64,000 nucleotides of DNA, taken from contig OX328130.1 of the NCBI GenBank assembly GCA_946811695.1, positions 73,993,353 to 74,057,352 of the forward strand, written 5' to 3'. This document shows, one piece after another, positions 20,494 through 31,021 of the stretch; position 1 is the first letter of the stretch; every line of letters begins with the position of its first letter. The notes beneath the pieces are model-generated. The model worked only from the letters and a program-made list of their open reading frames with translations. It made no database searches and was not told where the DNA came from. The DNA is from Gonocerus acuteangulatus. Lineage: Eukaryota > Arthropoda > Insecta > Hemiptera > Coreidae. Both the position numbers and the translations under genes were made by a program.

Positions 20494-22624
20494 CAGTGAA
20501 ACCTCCCTATAGCGGACACCTCTGGGAGAACCAAAGTTGTCCACTATAGAGAGGTGTCCGCTATACAGAGGGGTTGGTCGAGATGGATATGTGATGTATA
20601 GATATACAGTGAAACCTCTCTATAGCGGGCACCTCTGGGAGAACCAAAGTTGTCCACTATAGAGAGGTATCCGCTATACAGAGGGGTTGGTCCAGATGGA
20701 TATGTGATGTATAGATATACAGTAAAACCTCTCTATAGCGGGCACCTCTGGGAGAACCAAAGTTGTCCACTATAGAGAGGTATCCGCTATACAGAGGGGT
20801 TGGTCCAGATGGATATGTGATGTATAGATATACAGTAAAACCTCTCTATAGCGGGCACCTCTGGGAGAACCAAAGTTGTCCACTATAGAGAGGTGTCCGC
20901 TATACAGAGGGGTTGGTCCAGATGGATATGTGATGTATAGATATACAGTGAAACCTCTCTATAGCGGACACCTCTGGGAGAACCAAAGTTGTCCACTATA
21001 GAGAGGTATCCGCTATACAGAGGGGTTGGTCCAGATGGATATGTGATGTATAGATATACAGTGAAACCTCTCTATAGCGGACACCTCTGGGAGAACCAAA
21101 GTTGTCCACTATAGAGAGGTGTCCGCTATACAGAGGGGTTGGTCCAGATGGATATGTGATGTATAGATATACAGTGAAACCTCTCTATAGCGGACACCTC
21201 TGGGAGAACCAAAGTTGTCCACTATAGAGAGGTGTCCGCTATACAGAGGAGTTGGTCCAGATGGATATGTGATGTATAGATATACAGTGAAACCTCTCTA
21301 TAGCGGACACCTCTGGGAGAACCAAAGTTGTCCACTATAGAGAGGTATCCGCTATACAGAGGGGTTGGTCCAGATGGATATGTGATGTATAGATATACAG
21401 TAAAACCTCTCTATAGCGGGCACCTCTGGGAGAACCAAAGTTGTCCACTATAGAGAGGTGTCCGCTATACAGAGGGGTTGGTCGAGATGGATATGTGATG
21501 TATAGATATACAGTGAAACCTCTCTATAGCGGACACCTCTGGGAGAACCAAAGTTGTCCACTATAGAGAGGTATCCGCTATACAGAGGGGTTGGTCCAGA
21601 TGGATATGTGATGTATAGATATACAGTGAAACCTCTCTATAGCGGACACCTCTGGGAGAACCAAAGTTGTCCACTATAGAGAGGTGTCCGCTATACAGAG
21701 GGGTTGGTCCAGATGGATATGTGATGTATAGATATACAGTGAAACCTCTCTATAGCGGACACCTCTGGGAGAACCAAAGTTGTCCACTATAGAGAGGTGT
21801 CCGCTATACAGAGGAGTTGGTCCAGATGGATATGTGATGTATAGATATACAGTGAAACCTCTCTATAGCGGACACCTCTGGGAGAACCAAAGTTGTCCAC
21901 TATAGAGAGGTATCCGCTATACAGAGGGGTTGGTCCAGATGGATATGTGATGTATAGATATACAGTGAAACCTCTCTATAGCGGGCACCTCTGGGAGAAC
22001 CAAAGTTGTCCACTATAGAGAGGTGTCCGCTATACAGAGGGGTTGGTCCAGATGGATATGTGATGTATAGATATACAGTGAAACCTCTCTATAGCGGGCA
22101 CCTCTGGGAGAACCAAAGTTGTCCACTATAGAGAGGTATCCGCTATACAGAGGGGTTGGTCCAGATGGATATGTGATGTATAGATATACAGTGAAACCTC
22201 TCTATAGCGGGCACCTCTGGGAGAACCAAAGTTGTCCACTATACAGAGGTATCCGCTATACAGAGGGGTTGGTCCAGATGGATATGTGATGTATAGATAT
22301 ACAGTGAAACCTCTCTATAGCGGGCACCTCTGGGAGAACCAAAGTTGTCCACTATACAGAGGTATCCGCTATACAGAGGGGTTGGTCCAGATGGATATGT
22401 GATGTATAGATATACAGTGAAACCTCTCTATAGCGGGCACCTCTGGGAGAACCAAAGTTGTCCACTATACAGAGGTATCCGCTATACAGAGGGGTTGGTC
22501 CAGATGGATATGTGATGTATAGATATACAGTGAAACCTCTCTATAGCGGGCACCTCTGGGAGAACCAAAGTTGTCCACTATACAGAGGTATCCGCTATAC
22601 AGAGGGGTTGGTCCAGATGGATAC
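20494..22624. repeat. 113-bp tandem array made of the pogo terminus (~18.8 copies)
   Basis: Unit starts are at 20494, 20607, 20720 and so on every 113 bp to 22528. Every unit contains a whole TIR-like sequence (cagtgaaacctctctatagc), the palindromic partner aggtgtccgctatacagagg and a linker ggatatgtgatgtatagata. Variants (ggacacc/gggcacc, gtgtcc/gtatcc, atagag/atacag) are clustered. The last four to five units share atacagaggtatcc, so recent local expansions are visible. Confidence 0.97.
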
Positions 22625-22665
22625 GTACCGAATTTGTACATTTAATTCATGTTTTAATTAACCAT

Positions 22666-23088
22666 TTAATAATTACCCATAACAATTTTTTTAAGCACAT
22701 ATATAGAAAAAAGTTCAATAAGTATAAACTTAAAAAAAGTTTTTATTCTAAAAAGTTTAAAGCATAAAGAAGTTCTTAATTCTCGGACAACATTTTTGTC
22801 ACAATTTTCCGTCCATTTTTTCAAAATTTCATCTTTCTTTTTCAATATTTCTGCTGCTTGTGTTTTCCCTATCTTAAAAAACTTGGCAACTTTACGCACA
22901 CCACATTTTTCGCGATTGGAAAATGTTATAACGTCAATTTTTTCTTCAAGTGTCTGTTGTGAAATTCCTAGTAAGATATTACTAGTCACTATTCTGTATA
23001 TATATCTTATTCTTACAAAGAGTTTATTATTGTTAACGCATTTTTCTGGAAACCTATACCCATGGGAACACGCTTCTATAAATAACAT
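22666..23088 (-). pseudogene. pogo/Tigger transposase N-terminal remnant
   Basis: The minus-strand frame includes SQQTLEEKIDVITFSNREKC, GVRKVAKFFKIGKTQAAEIL and KKKDEILKKW. This matches the first helix-turn-helix of CENP-B/pogo transposases, which binds the TIR. No second HTH or DDE domain follows before the repeat array, so the gene is a deletion remnant. The start of the domain relative to the ATG at 23088 is not certain. Confidence 0.7.
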
Positions 23089-23579
23089 TAGCTGTAATTG
23101 TCCGTAGTAAGGAGGTAAAAAATCAGGTTTTTATGTCCGTGTCCTTTATACAGAGGTGTCCGCAATATAGAGGTTTATTTTACCTGTAGAAAAATTCGGG
23201 ACTGCGAGAAAATGTCCGTTAATAGATGTGTACGCTGTAGGGAGGTGTCCGTTAAGGGAGGTTTCACTGTAATACAATCATGGAATACGTATGATGAACA
23301 TTGAGTGCTAGGATTTAAGCAGTTTAAATAATAGCCTAATATACTAATTTATAAAAATAGACTAAACTTTAAATAATATTATTCAGATTCTGTGATACAT
23401 GTTGATGTGTTTTAAATATTGGAATATAATGTCTATGTATGGACTACCCTCTTGTATGTTCAGTTTGTCACGACTTCTACATACAGTGAGAATATGTTTA
23501 ATTGTCAATGTTATGCTGCAAAGTCTGCATATCGGTCTGTAGCGCTATCTTTATTAGTTTGTATAGAGAATCAATTGAT

Positions 23580-24555
23580 GGGCTCAGTGCCAAAGGTGAC
23601 TAACCCACAACTAGAACAAACTGAGAAAATTAAGGTTAAAGTTTAGAAGACTTTGGAAAAAATTGGTGTTGGTGATAGAAACGGTTTTAATTGGTTTTTA
23701 TTCATTAGATACACAAAATTCTTATGAATATACCATAATAATAAAAATTTTATAGTTAGACATGATAATGAAAAACAAGAAGTATAATCATGTTTGGCTC
23801 TTACATGAATAAAAAATAACGAACACTTCAACAATAGTGGTCAAATCCGGAGATTAATTAATGAAAAATTATTTTTCTTTAGATTTCTATGATTATGTAT
23901 CAATAATTGAACCAATTAATTTTGAGCCACTCAACTTTGGCTCCGTCAGTGTTCACTTTGCGGTTGACATATCTTTCTCCAGACTTAATGTACAAAAAGG
24001 GTTCCCCTCCTATTTTTGTCACATCAAAAAGAGGTTTTTTTATTTTTTGCCATTTACATCCATTCATCTGTCACAAAGATGAAAGGTTTATATTGCTTGT
24101 ATTTCTCAATAGCTGCAAAATCCTGATCGCACGATGAGAAACTGTGTGGTTTGAAGAATTTATGGTCAATGATTTCCAGATTGGGTGAGTTGTGTAGTAT
24201 GGCGGACTGGAACAGTGCAATCTTAATATTGCGATTTTGTCCTCCCCAACCGTGGTTCCTGAATATTCCTTGATGGTTCATGGACAGGATCTGCCACAGA
24301 GTCATCAACTATACCACTCATGTTGCTGCTTACCATTAACAAAGCCATACCTAGTGTGTGTTGGTTAAGTCTGCCTCTCACATGATTTAGCTTTGAAGTA
24401 AGTTCCAAAACAAACTAACAGAAGTCAGTACTAATCAATGAGGTGTAAAGGCTGGGCATTTCTATCAATTATAAAACTTAAAATTCTCTATCAGGAAAAG
24501 TGAATAACTCAAATTTGTTAAAAATGTAGGGTTATTCACCTATGGCACTGAGCCC
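23580..24555 (-). mobile_element. Degraded DNA transposon with GGGCTCAGTGCC ends
   Basis: Inverted ends: gggctcagtgccaaaggtga at the left and tcacctatggcactgagccc at the right. The flanking tcaattga / tcaattaa is a possible 8-bp TSD with one mismatch. The superfamily is not certain; an 8-bp duplication would favour hAT-like or a related group. Confidence 0.65.
24054..24308 (-). pseudogene. Transposase fragment (GGQNRN-type DDE protein)
   Basis: The minus frame contains GGQNRNIKIALFQSAILHNS, LEIIDHKFF, HSFSSCDQDFAAIEK and FIFVTDEWM. Uncharacterised insect transposon proteins often carry D-x-C-G-GQN-RN, then IDHKFL.SGHSF..CD.DF..IEK. Here the residues before GGQNRN read NHGW, so the expected catalytic Asp appears lost. 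The overlapping minus frame (24223-24408) suggests a frameshift. It is a decayed copy within the element at 23580-24555. Confidence 0.55.
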
Positions 24556-25020
24556 TTCAATTAAAATTTTAAGGTTTTTTCGAAACTCAATTTATCACGG
24601 AATGTGCTAAAGCAATAATTTTACAACCTCAAAGAACCTTTTGACCTTAAAGACTCCATCAAAATGTGATGTAGATCGCGTGACGCCCTGTCAACCGAAC
24701 AGTGAGTCGTGCACAGAAGCAAAATTATTACCCTAAAAAGCATATATAGGAAGGACGGATTCCATTCGTGTTTAAAACCTTTTATTCCAAGCTTATCTCT
24801 GTTTCCAAACGGTCGTTAATAACATGTATTACTCGATTAGGACTTATCGTCAGAAAAAAAAGTCATTTGGCTTGGTCATTAAAGATATGCTTGTTTATTC
24901 ACGGCTGAACTTATAACAATCATGCGATAAGAACAAAAAACCTGCGAATTTGATTTTGCGATCGCAAGCAAACATCATGAAAGAGTGATATTTTCCAAAG
25001 ACAACATACATATGTTCTTA
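24556..25020. other. No gene seen
   Basis: No recognised coding, RNA or element features. Confidence 0.45.
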
Positions 25021-25278
25021 TGTATTTCGACACGCTGAATCCGAATCCGGAGTCCGTTTCATCCCAGGACGTCAGGTTAAAGAGCATTTGAAGGTCAAAT
25101 TTTGTATGAAGTCGTTTAAGAAGAAATAACTAGAGCTTCCATGGTTTTGAGGGTCGCTGAATTCGAATCCGAGGTCAGTTTCACCCGATCGGCGCAAAAT
25201 CAAGGTCATTTCAAGGACAAATATGTTTATTTTGCAAAAAAAAGAATCTGCAGTCAAAATTATTTTTCCATGAAATGA

Positions 25279-25513
25279 CTTTGATTTTATTCGTCTGTGG
25301 CAGAAGGTCAATTTTATAAAAACACACGTTCCAGACGTTGCCCTACCTGCCGAAGGTTCTCTAATGGATAGGCTGTAACTATATTTTATTTTATTTAGAT
25401 TAAGTGCTCCTGAAGAGGCGTCTCAGCGACGTGAAACATGTAGAGCCTAATAAAAGTGTACAGAAGAAAGAAACTGTGTTTTTATAAATTTGACCTTCTG
25501 CCACAGACGAATA
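25279..25513 (+). mobile_element. Inverted-repeat element carrying a hammerhead motif
   Basis: Arms attcgtctgtggcagaaggt then caattttataaaaacaca (left) and tgtgtttttataaatttgac then cttctgccacagacgaat (right) are inverted, about 38 bp each. Between them is a hammerhead-like core (25406-25446), then taataaaagtgtacagaag. The arrangement matches the elements at 42611 and 63352. Possibly a Penelope-related short unit. Confidence 0.65.
25406..25446 (+). ncRNA. Hammerhead-ribozyme-like motif 1
   Basis: Stem I gctc/gagc, core CTGAAGA (25410-25416), one extra G, stem II gcgtc-tcagc-gacgt, GAAA (25433-25436), a loopless stem III aca/tgt, and cleavage triplet GTA ending at 25442. All catalytic core positions of a hammerhead are present. 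Very short stem III and an extra core nucleotide are features of the small hammerhead variants associated with Penelope-like elements. Confidence 0.7.
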
Positions 25514-25728
25514 TATTGGAAAAATAGGGTCACTGTCTTATAATATAATAATGAATTTGATTTTGTGTCGATCGAGTGAAGCAGATCTCGGATTCGAATT
25601 CAGCGATTTCTTAACAAGACTTTACAGGATTTCTTAAAAGACTGAATACGAAATTTACCATCAAATGCCCCTAAACCTGACGTGATGACGTGAATCGGAT
25701 TCGGATTTCAGCACGTCAAAATGAAGGT

Positions 25729-25975
25729 CTGTTTGATCCTTATAAAAATCCTCACCGTTCGTCCGATTTGGACCCAACTTGGAATACTGGTAGGTCTTGA
25801 TCAGGGAAGTCTCGTAGGTTAGGTCAAAATCGTCTACCGGCTGCCTGTCTGTATGTTTGTTCCTTATATAAATCCTCACCGTTCGTCCGATTTGGACTAA
25901 GCATGGCACACAGGTAGGAATTGATTGTGGGGAGAGTCATAGGCTAGGTTAAAATCGTCTAGGACTCACAGTTCG
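25729..25975. repeat. Dispersed CTGTCTGTATGTTTGT / CCGATTTGGAC repeat
   Basis: Two units with atcctcaccgttcgtccgat and gtctcgtaggttaggtcaaa-type blocks, the same family as 6500-6860 and 43740-43880. Confidence 0.6.
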
Positions 25976-26280
25976 GTTAAAATTCGCTATCAATAATAAA
26001 TGTTCTTTAAAATTTAAAAATTTGTGTTTCCAAAATGCATTTGGAAACACCCATTATATTTGCGAGCATTACCAAGAAGTGTTCTGATGGGTGAGGGGGC
26101 TGTGCAAGGGTTCGGGATATTATTACCTTGGATGGACCATCACCAAGTAGAGCGTAAACTCTTCAAGGGACAAAATCATAGTTTATTTCTAGTAATTCAA
26201 GGTCTGCCATCATAGTTCAATTGATGCTCAAATATAAAAAAAATATTGGGAAATAAATACAATGCAGTGACAGCTGACCT
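25976..26280. other. No gene seen
   Basis: The short open frame at 26024-26215 is not recognised. No other feature was seen. Confidence 0.4.
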
Positions 26281-26478
26281 GTTATCGTCCTAGCAACGCA
26301 TGCTGCTTAGGCTGTTATCGTCCTAGCAACGCATGCTGCTTAGGCTGTTATCGTCCTAGCAACGCATGCTGCTTAGGCTGTTATCGTCCTAGCAACGCAT
26401 GCTGCTTAGGCTGTTATCGTCCTAGCAACGCATGCTGCTTAGGCTGTTATCGTCCTAGCAACGCATGCTGCTTAGGCT
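26281..26478. repeat. 33-bp minisatellite (6 perfect copies)
   Basis: The unit gttatcgtcctagcaacgca followed by tgctgcttaggct repeats at 26281, 26314, 26347, 26380, 26413 and 26446 without visible change, so expansion is recent. Confidence 0.97.
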
Positions 26479-26566
26479 TGCCCGCTCTAATGAAATAAAA
26501 ATTCAAACCCATCTAAAAATACTTAAAAATTTGAATATAAAAAAATCCTTTCATAGCGAGTGTTTA

Positions 26567-28098
26567 CATGGTAAAGAGAGTGTCGACATCGCTGTACTCT
26601 CTGGACTGTCACAGTCCCGGGCTCTGGAGATTGTAGACGCCCTCCCGGGGGAGGGGGCGAGCACAACTCTCAGTAGAGCCTTGCATGGTAAAGAGAGTGT
26701 CGACATCGCTGTACTCTCTGGACTGTCACAGTCCCGGGCTCTGGAGATTGTGGACGCCCTCCCGGGGGAGGGGGCGAGCACAACTCTCAGTAGAGCCTTG
26801 CATGGTAAAGAGAGTGTCGACATCGCTGTACTCTCTGGACTGTCACAGTCCCGGGCCCTGGAGATTGTGGACGCCCTCCCGGGGGAGGGGGCGAGCACAA
26901 CTCTCAGTAGAGCCTTGCATGGTAAAAAGAGTGTCGACATCGCTGTACTCTCTGGACTGTCACAGTCCCGGGCTCTGGAGATTGTGGACGCCCTCCCGGG
27001 GGAGGGGGCGAGCACAACTCTCAGTAGAGCCTTGCATGGTAAAGAGAGTGTCGACATCGCTGTACTCTCTGGACTGTCACAGTCCCGGGCCCTGGAGATT
27101 GTAGACGCCCTCCCGGGGGAGGGGGCGAGCACAACTCTCAGTAGAGCCTTGCATGGTAAAGAGAGTGTCGACATCGCTGTACTCTCTGGACTGTCACAGT
27201 CCCGGGCTCTGGAGATTGTGGACGCCCTCCCGGGGGAGGGGGCGAGCACAACTCTCAGAAGAGCCTTGCATGGTAAAGAGAGTGTCGAAATCGCTGTACT
27301 CTCTGGACTGTCACAGTCCCGGGCTCTGGAGTTTGTGGACGCCCTCCCGGGGGAGGGGGCGAGCACAACTCCCAGTAGAGCCTTGCATGGTAAAGAGAGT
27401 GTCGACATCGCTGTACTCTCTGGACTGTCACAGTCCCGGGCTCTGGAGATTGTGGACGCCCTCCCGGGGTGAGGGGGCGAGCACAACTCTCAGTAGAGCC
27501 TTGCATGGTAAAGAGAGTGTCGACATCGCTGTACTCTCTGGACTGTCACAGTCCCGGGCTCTGGAGTTTGTGGACGCCCTCCCGGGGGAGGGGGCGAGCA
27601 CAACTCCCAGTAGAGCCTTGCATGGTAAAGAGAGTGTCGACATCGCTGTACTCTCTGGACTGTCACAGTCCCGGGCTCTGGAGATTGTGGACGCCCTCCC
27701 GGGGGAGGGGGCTAGCACAACTCTCAGTAGAGCCTTGCATGGTAAAGAGAGTGTCGACATCGCTGTACTCTCTGGACTGTCACAGTCCCGGGCTCTGGAG
27801 ATTGTGGACGCCCTCCCGGGGTGAGGGGGCGAGCACAACTCTCAGTAGAGCCTTGCATGGTAAAGAGAGTGTCGACATCGCTGTACTCTCTGGACTGTCA
27901 AAGTCCCGGACTCTGGAGATTGTAGACGCCCTCCCGGGGGAAGGGGCGAGCACAACTCCCAGTAGAGCCTTGCATGGTAAAGAGAGTGTCGACATCGCTC
28001 TACTCTCTGGACTGTCACAGTCCAGGAGTCTGGAGATTGTAGACGCCCTCCCGGGGGAAGGGGCGAGCACAACTCCCAGTAGAGCCTTGCATGATTAA
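26567..28098. repeat. 117-bp GC-rich minisatellite (~13 copies)
   Basis: The unit begins catggtaaagagagtgtcga and contains acagtcccgggctctggag and gccctcccgggggagggggc. Because 117 is divisible by 3, open frames persist on both strands (39-residue repeat LHGKESVDIAVLSGLSQSRA...). Two copies have an altered gggg-tgagg junction that introduces a stop. Simultaneous openness of several frames, near-identity of copies and absence of a start or splice context argue against a real protein. Confidence 0.95.
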
Positions 28099-28481
28099 GT
28101 TTCCCCTGCTAAAGCATTTTTACAAGGAGAGCAGTGCAGCGGTATCGCGGTGGTTCTGGGCTCGGGCGTTGCCCGTTCCGCGGTGTGGGTGGAAGGCTTT
28201 TAGATTTTTTCCCCTTTTTTAATTATTTTTCCCTTCGTGATTTAAATTCTTCATTTTCCATATAATCAACTTTAAAGAGTATATTTAGATTGATTTAAGA
28301 AACTCCTTCCATTGTTGGGTGCCCATGACGGTTGAATAAACCATTCCAAACAATAAAAAAGAGAGTGTCCATGCAAAATTTCAGTGAGTGAGTGGTATTT
28401 GACAAATATATAGTAGATTCTTTTCATCTCTAAGTGTTTAATACTAAATCATATCCAGAAGACTTTAAAACATTAAGTAAC
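28099..28481. other. No confirmed gene; GC-rich patch then AT-rich
   Basis: 28130-28195 is GC-rich (gcggtatcgcggtggttctg). The rest is AT-rich. It could be upstream sequence of the candidate exon that follows, but nothing shows this directly. Confidence 0.4.
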
Positions 28482-28610
28482 ATGGGCCGTGAAACTTTAG
28501 AAGAATTATTGAAGCCATTCCCTGGTAAGTACATTTACAGAGTCCTTGAACTTGGAATATCATTAAAAAAGCAAAGCAAATGTAAGTTTAACCACCATTT
28601 GAGTCAGTAA
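28482..28610 (+). CDS. Possible short coding exon, function unknown
   Basis: The ATG at 28482 starts MGRETLEELLKPFPG with a balanced composition. A strong donor-like ctgGTAAGTac occurs at 28525. The frame read through runs 42 codons to a stop at 28608-28610, ending KCKFNHHLSQ. It could be the first coding exon of a host gene spliced at 28525, or a small chance ORF. No family is recognised and no downstream exon is identified. Confidence 0.25.
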   Translation: MGRETLEELLKPFPGKYIYRVLELGISLKKQSKCKFNHHLSQ

Positions 28611-29009
28611 GTCGGGGGAAAAGTTAAAAATTGAAACTAGATTGAAGTTTTGAGCTTTAGGAACAACGTTCTAGTAAAATCCCCAGGCCAAGTTCTCTAC
28701 AATTCTCCAGACAGGAAAAAGTTTTTAACCTTCCAAGAGTTTTCCAGGACTGGATTACCAGGAATATAAAATGGAAAAACCAGGACTTGAGCTCACTTCT
28801 TCCTTCTGCATCTATCACGGTCTAGACTTTCAGAACTTAGTAACATCTGAAATTTTTTCTTTTCTTTTCATAGTTTACAACGGTCATAAATTTGTTGGAT
28901 CAACAACCCAATCGGATTTAACCGCTTTCTAGATCATTGTAAAAAAAAGGGGGGGGAAGAGTTTTTGTACCTTGTCCAAGAAAATGGTAAAAGGAGAAAC
29001 CTTAGATAG
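28611..29009. other. No gene seen
   Basis: No recognised features. Contains a short G-run (28949-28957). Confidence 0.4.
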
Positions 29010-29230
29010 GAGAAATGTTAGCATAAATATGCTTTAGCGAAAACTAAAATGGAAAAAAGCCTTACAAAAATCCATTACAAAAAAGCGTCCGCTGGTGTTC
29101 GCGCTTGCGCGGTGGTCATGAACGAAAAAGAAGACTATATGTTATACAGTACATTACATAGGTTTGTCGGGTGGACCCAAAGCATATTTATGTTCCTGAA
29201 TTTGAGCAGAAGGCTCTGAACGATTTTTTT
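29010..29230. repeat. Permuted copy of the 12.4-12.6 kb repeat
   Basis: Blocks cataaatatgctttagcg and ttacaaaaatccattacaaa are followed by gcgcggtggtcatgaacgaa, acattacataggtttgt and aagcatatttatgttcctga. In the 12-kb copy the second group comes first. Confidence 0.6.
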
Positions 29231-29331
29231 TTTTTTTACTTAACCCAAAAAACTGGGTTCCACGCTATAAATATTTAATGAAAAATATATTCAGCTCTTC
29301 GTCCATATTAATTCTTATGCAATAAAAATTA

Positions 29332-29384
<53 letters not shown>

Positions 29385-29559
29385 TCTTCTTTTAATAAAG
29401 GCCTTATAGGTCACAAAATTGTTTCCAAAACTTCATTTAAACCATTTTATTCATGTCGTCTAGTTTCTGGAAAACTTGGCCTCTCTTCGTAGACAAACGT
29501 TTCTTATACATAGTAGTCGTCATCTAATAACTTAGTCCAAAGAAACAAAAAATAAAATG
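29231..29559. other. Non-coding with (AT)n tract
   Basis: Contains a (TA)n microsatellite (about 29334-29382) and T-runs, with no gene. Confidence 0.5.
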
Positions 29560-30470
29560 TAATCAGCATTAAAAATTATATTTATTGTACAAAAAAAAAT
29601 AAATATATTCATCCATTATTTGTAATCTGTAATTTTCGCAACTCTTATCCCAAAATGGAATGGAATGGAATGAATTAAATGACGAACAACTTACTGTTTT
29701 AATCGTCCTACGAACCTTTTTTTTTTTTTTTAATTAAACTACATAAATATACATATACACACATGCATATATATACATATATACATATACATACATATAT
29801 ATACACATCCATACATACATATATACATATTTGTAAACACGCACACTCATACACATACACACACACACATATATGCATATATATACTTATACTCTTACAC
29901 CTAAATATATTTATTTACAAGTATTCCTTACATTAAATCTAACCGTACAAAATATATCTATTTTTTTTTTATCTATTTTTTATTTTTTTATTTTTTTTCA
30001 TCCCAAAAGCTCCGATTTCTAAGTATCTTATTTTTTAGTTTACACTAATGGGAATCGTTTTGTTGAGTGCTGAACACATTCTCCTAAGCTGAATTAGCCC
30101 TCCCTTAACAAAAAATACTATTTGAATAAATTCAAGTGCCTGTTTTTGGAATTTAAGATGAGGAATACATGCAAATGAAAAATTATTTTTACAGAGAACT
30201 ACTTGACGCATCGAAACCCCGTTTGCGCGGTTCTTTCTTGTTTTGTTAGTACATTTTAAAAATATAATGCAAAATATGGTTAAAAAGGAAACCCTTCCCT
30301 TCAAAGGCCTATTTGAGCCCTTGAAGTGTTATTTTGTCATTTTCGAGGGCACCATTTCATAGATCTCAACGAGAACTACAATTTTGTCTCTATAAGAAAT
30401 GTTGATATCTCAAACCGTTTAGCAGTAATTTCTCTTGTGGCCCGCTTATCTGGGCCACCCTGTATATCGG
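29560..30470. repeat. Dispersed repeat, larger copy with internal low-complexity insertion
   Basis: Matches 15270-16010, interrupted at about 29690-30000 by T-run and (CA/TA)-rich low-complexity sequence. The right end gcccgcttatctgggccacc then ctgta resembles a mariner-type CAGGGTGGCC terminus next to TA. The minus frame at 30035-30304 parallels that at 15439-15621 (shared KGRVSF...IFCIIFLKCTNKTR). The conservation reflects shared descent of the repeat and no protein family is recognised. Confidence 0.65.
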
Positions 30471-31021
30471 AGTCATTATACATTTGATGTTATTACTTTC
30501 TTTATTACACAGAAATAATTTAGCTTTTTTTATTATGTTTTTTTAAGAAATCCTTTAATAATAATAATAATAATAATAATAAAGAAGAGGTTTATTTGTT
30601 CATAAAATAGACCTGGGTCTCGTAAAGCCAATTTCCCCAAGAAAGTCCGAGAGAGAAAGATATTGGCTCCAATATTGTAGGGTGTGTCTATCTGAGGAGG
30701 TTTATGTACAGACATTGACCTGATCTGATTGGAAGGGCATTGATCAAGTCAATATGTCTAGTGGCTAGGTACAAATAGTGATTAGGCTCCTGTGAATCAA
30801 CCAGAAATCCTTAGACATTACAATCAATAGTATTTACCTCTTGCAGGTTTCAATCAAATATTCAACAGGTTGGAGGGAAGAATTTTTATTTAGTTTAAAA
30901 CATTTAAGAAATTAGACTTTTTTATGCGGGACAGACGAAAGATGTTAATCGAGGGTATCAATATCGATAAAAACAAACAGATCAATTTTATTTTGTCTAA
31001 TACAACAAACCTATTATGCAC
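30471..31021. other. No gene seen
   Basis: Contains a short (AAT)n microsatellite at 30557-30582 and no recognised element. Confidence 0.45.

Larger units (their letters stand above)
20494..23269 (-). mobile_element. pogo/Tigger-like transposon with expanded terminus
   Basis: TA duplications at 20492-20493 and 23270-23271. The left end cagtgaaacctccctatagc and right end gggaggtttcactg are inverted. Just inside, tagcggacacctctg and aggtgtccgctatacagagg form a second inverted pair, so each terminus can fold on itself. About 2.1 kb of the 2.8-kb element is a tandem array of the terminal unit. A transposase N-terminal remnant lies next to the right end. Confidence 0.9.
20376..23570 (-). pseudogene. 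LINE 3' fragment interrupted by a pogo element
   Basis: On the minus strand 23540-23390 encodes CRLCSITLTIKHILTVCRSR and ends HINMYH, the ORF2 C-terminal zinc-knuckle region. The 3' UTR continues to 23272, is split by the pogo insertion, resumes at 20491 and ends in a (TAAA)n-type tail (plus-strand tttatttatttatttattgg, 20386-20405). Order of events: LINE insertion first, pogo insertion second. Confidence 0.8.
25021..25728. repeat. Degenerate repeat related to the 957-1569 foldback
   Basis: Motifs such as cgctgaattcgaatccgagg and ggtcatttcaaggacaaata recur in both orientations around 25030-25250 and 25560-25700. A separate hammerhead-bearing inverted-repeat element (25279-25513) is embedded in it. 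Confidence 0.5.

Noticed and set aside
24054..24137. Plus-strand short frames at 23861-24137
   Set aside because: They run antisense to the GGQNRN-type transposase fragment.
26465..27824. 335- and 223-codon frames on the plus strand and 311-codon frame on the minus strand
   Set aside because: All are translations of a 117-bp tandem repeat; frames stay open only because the period is a multiple of 3.
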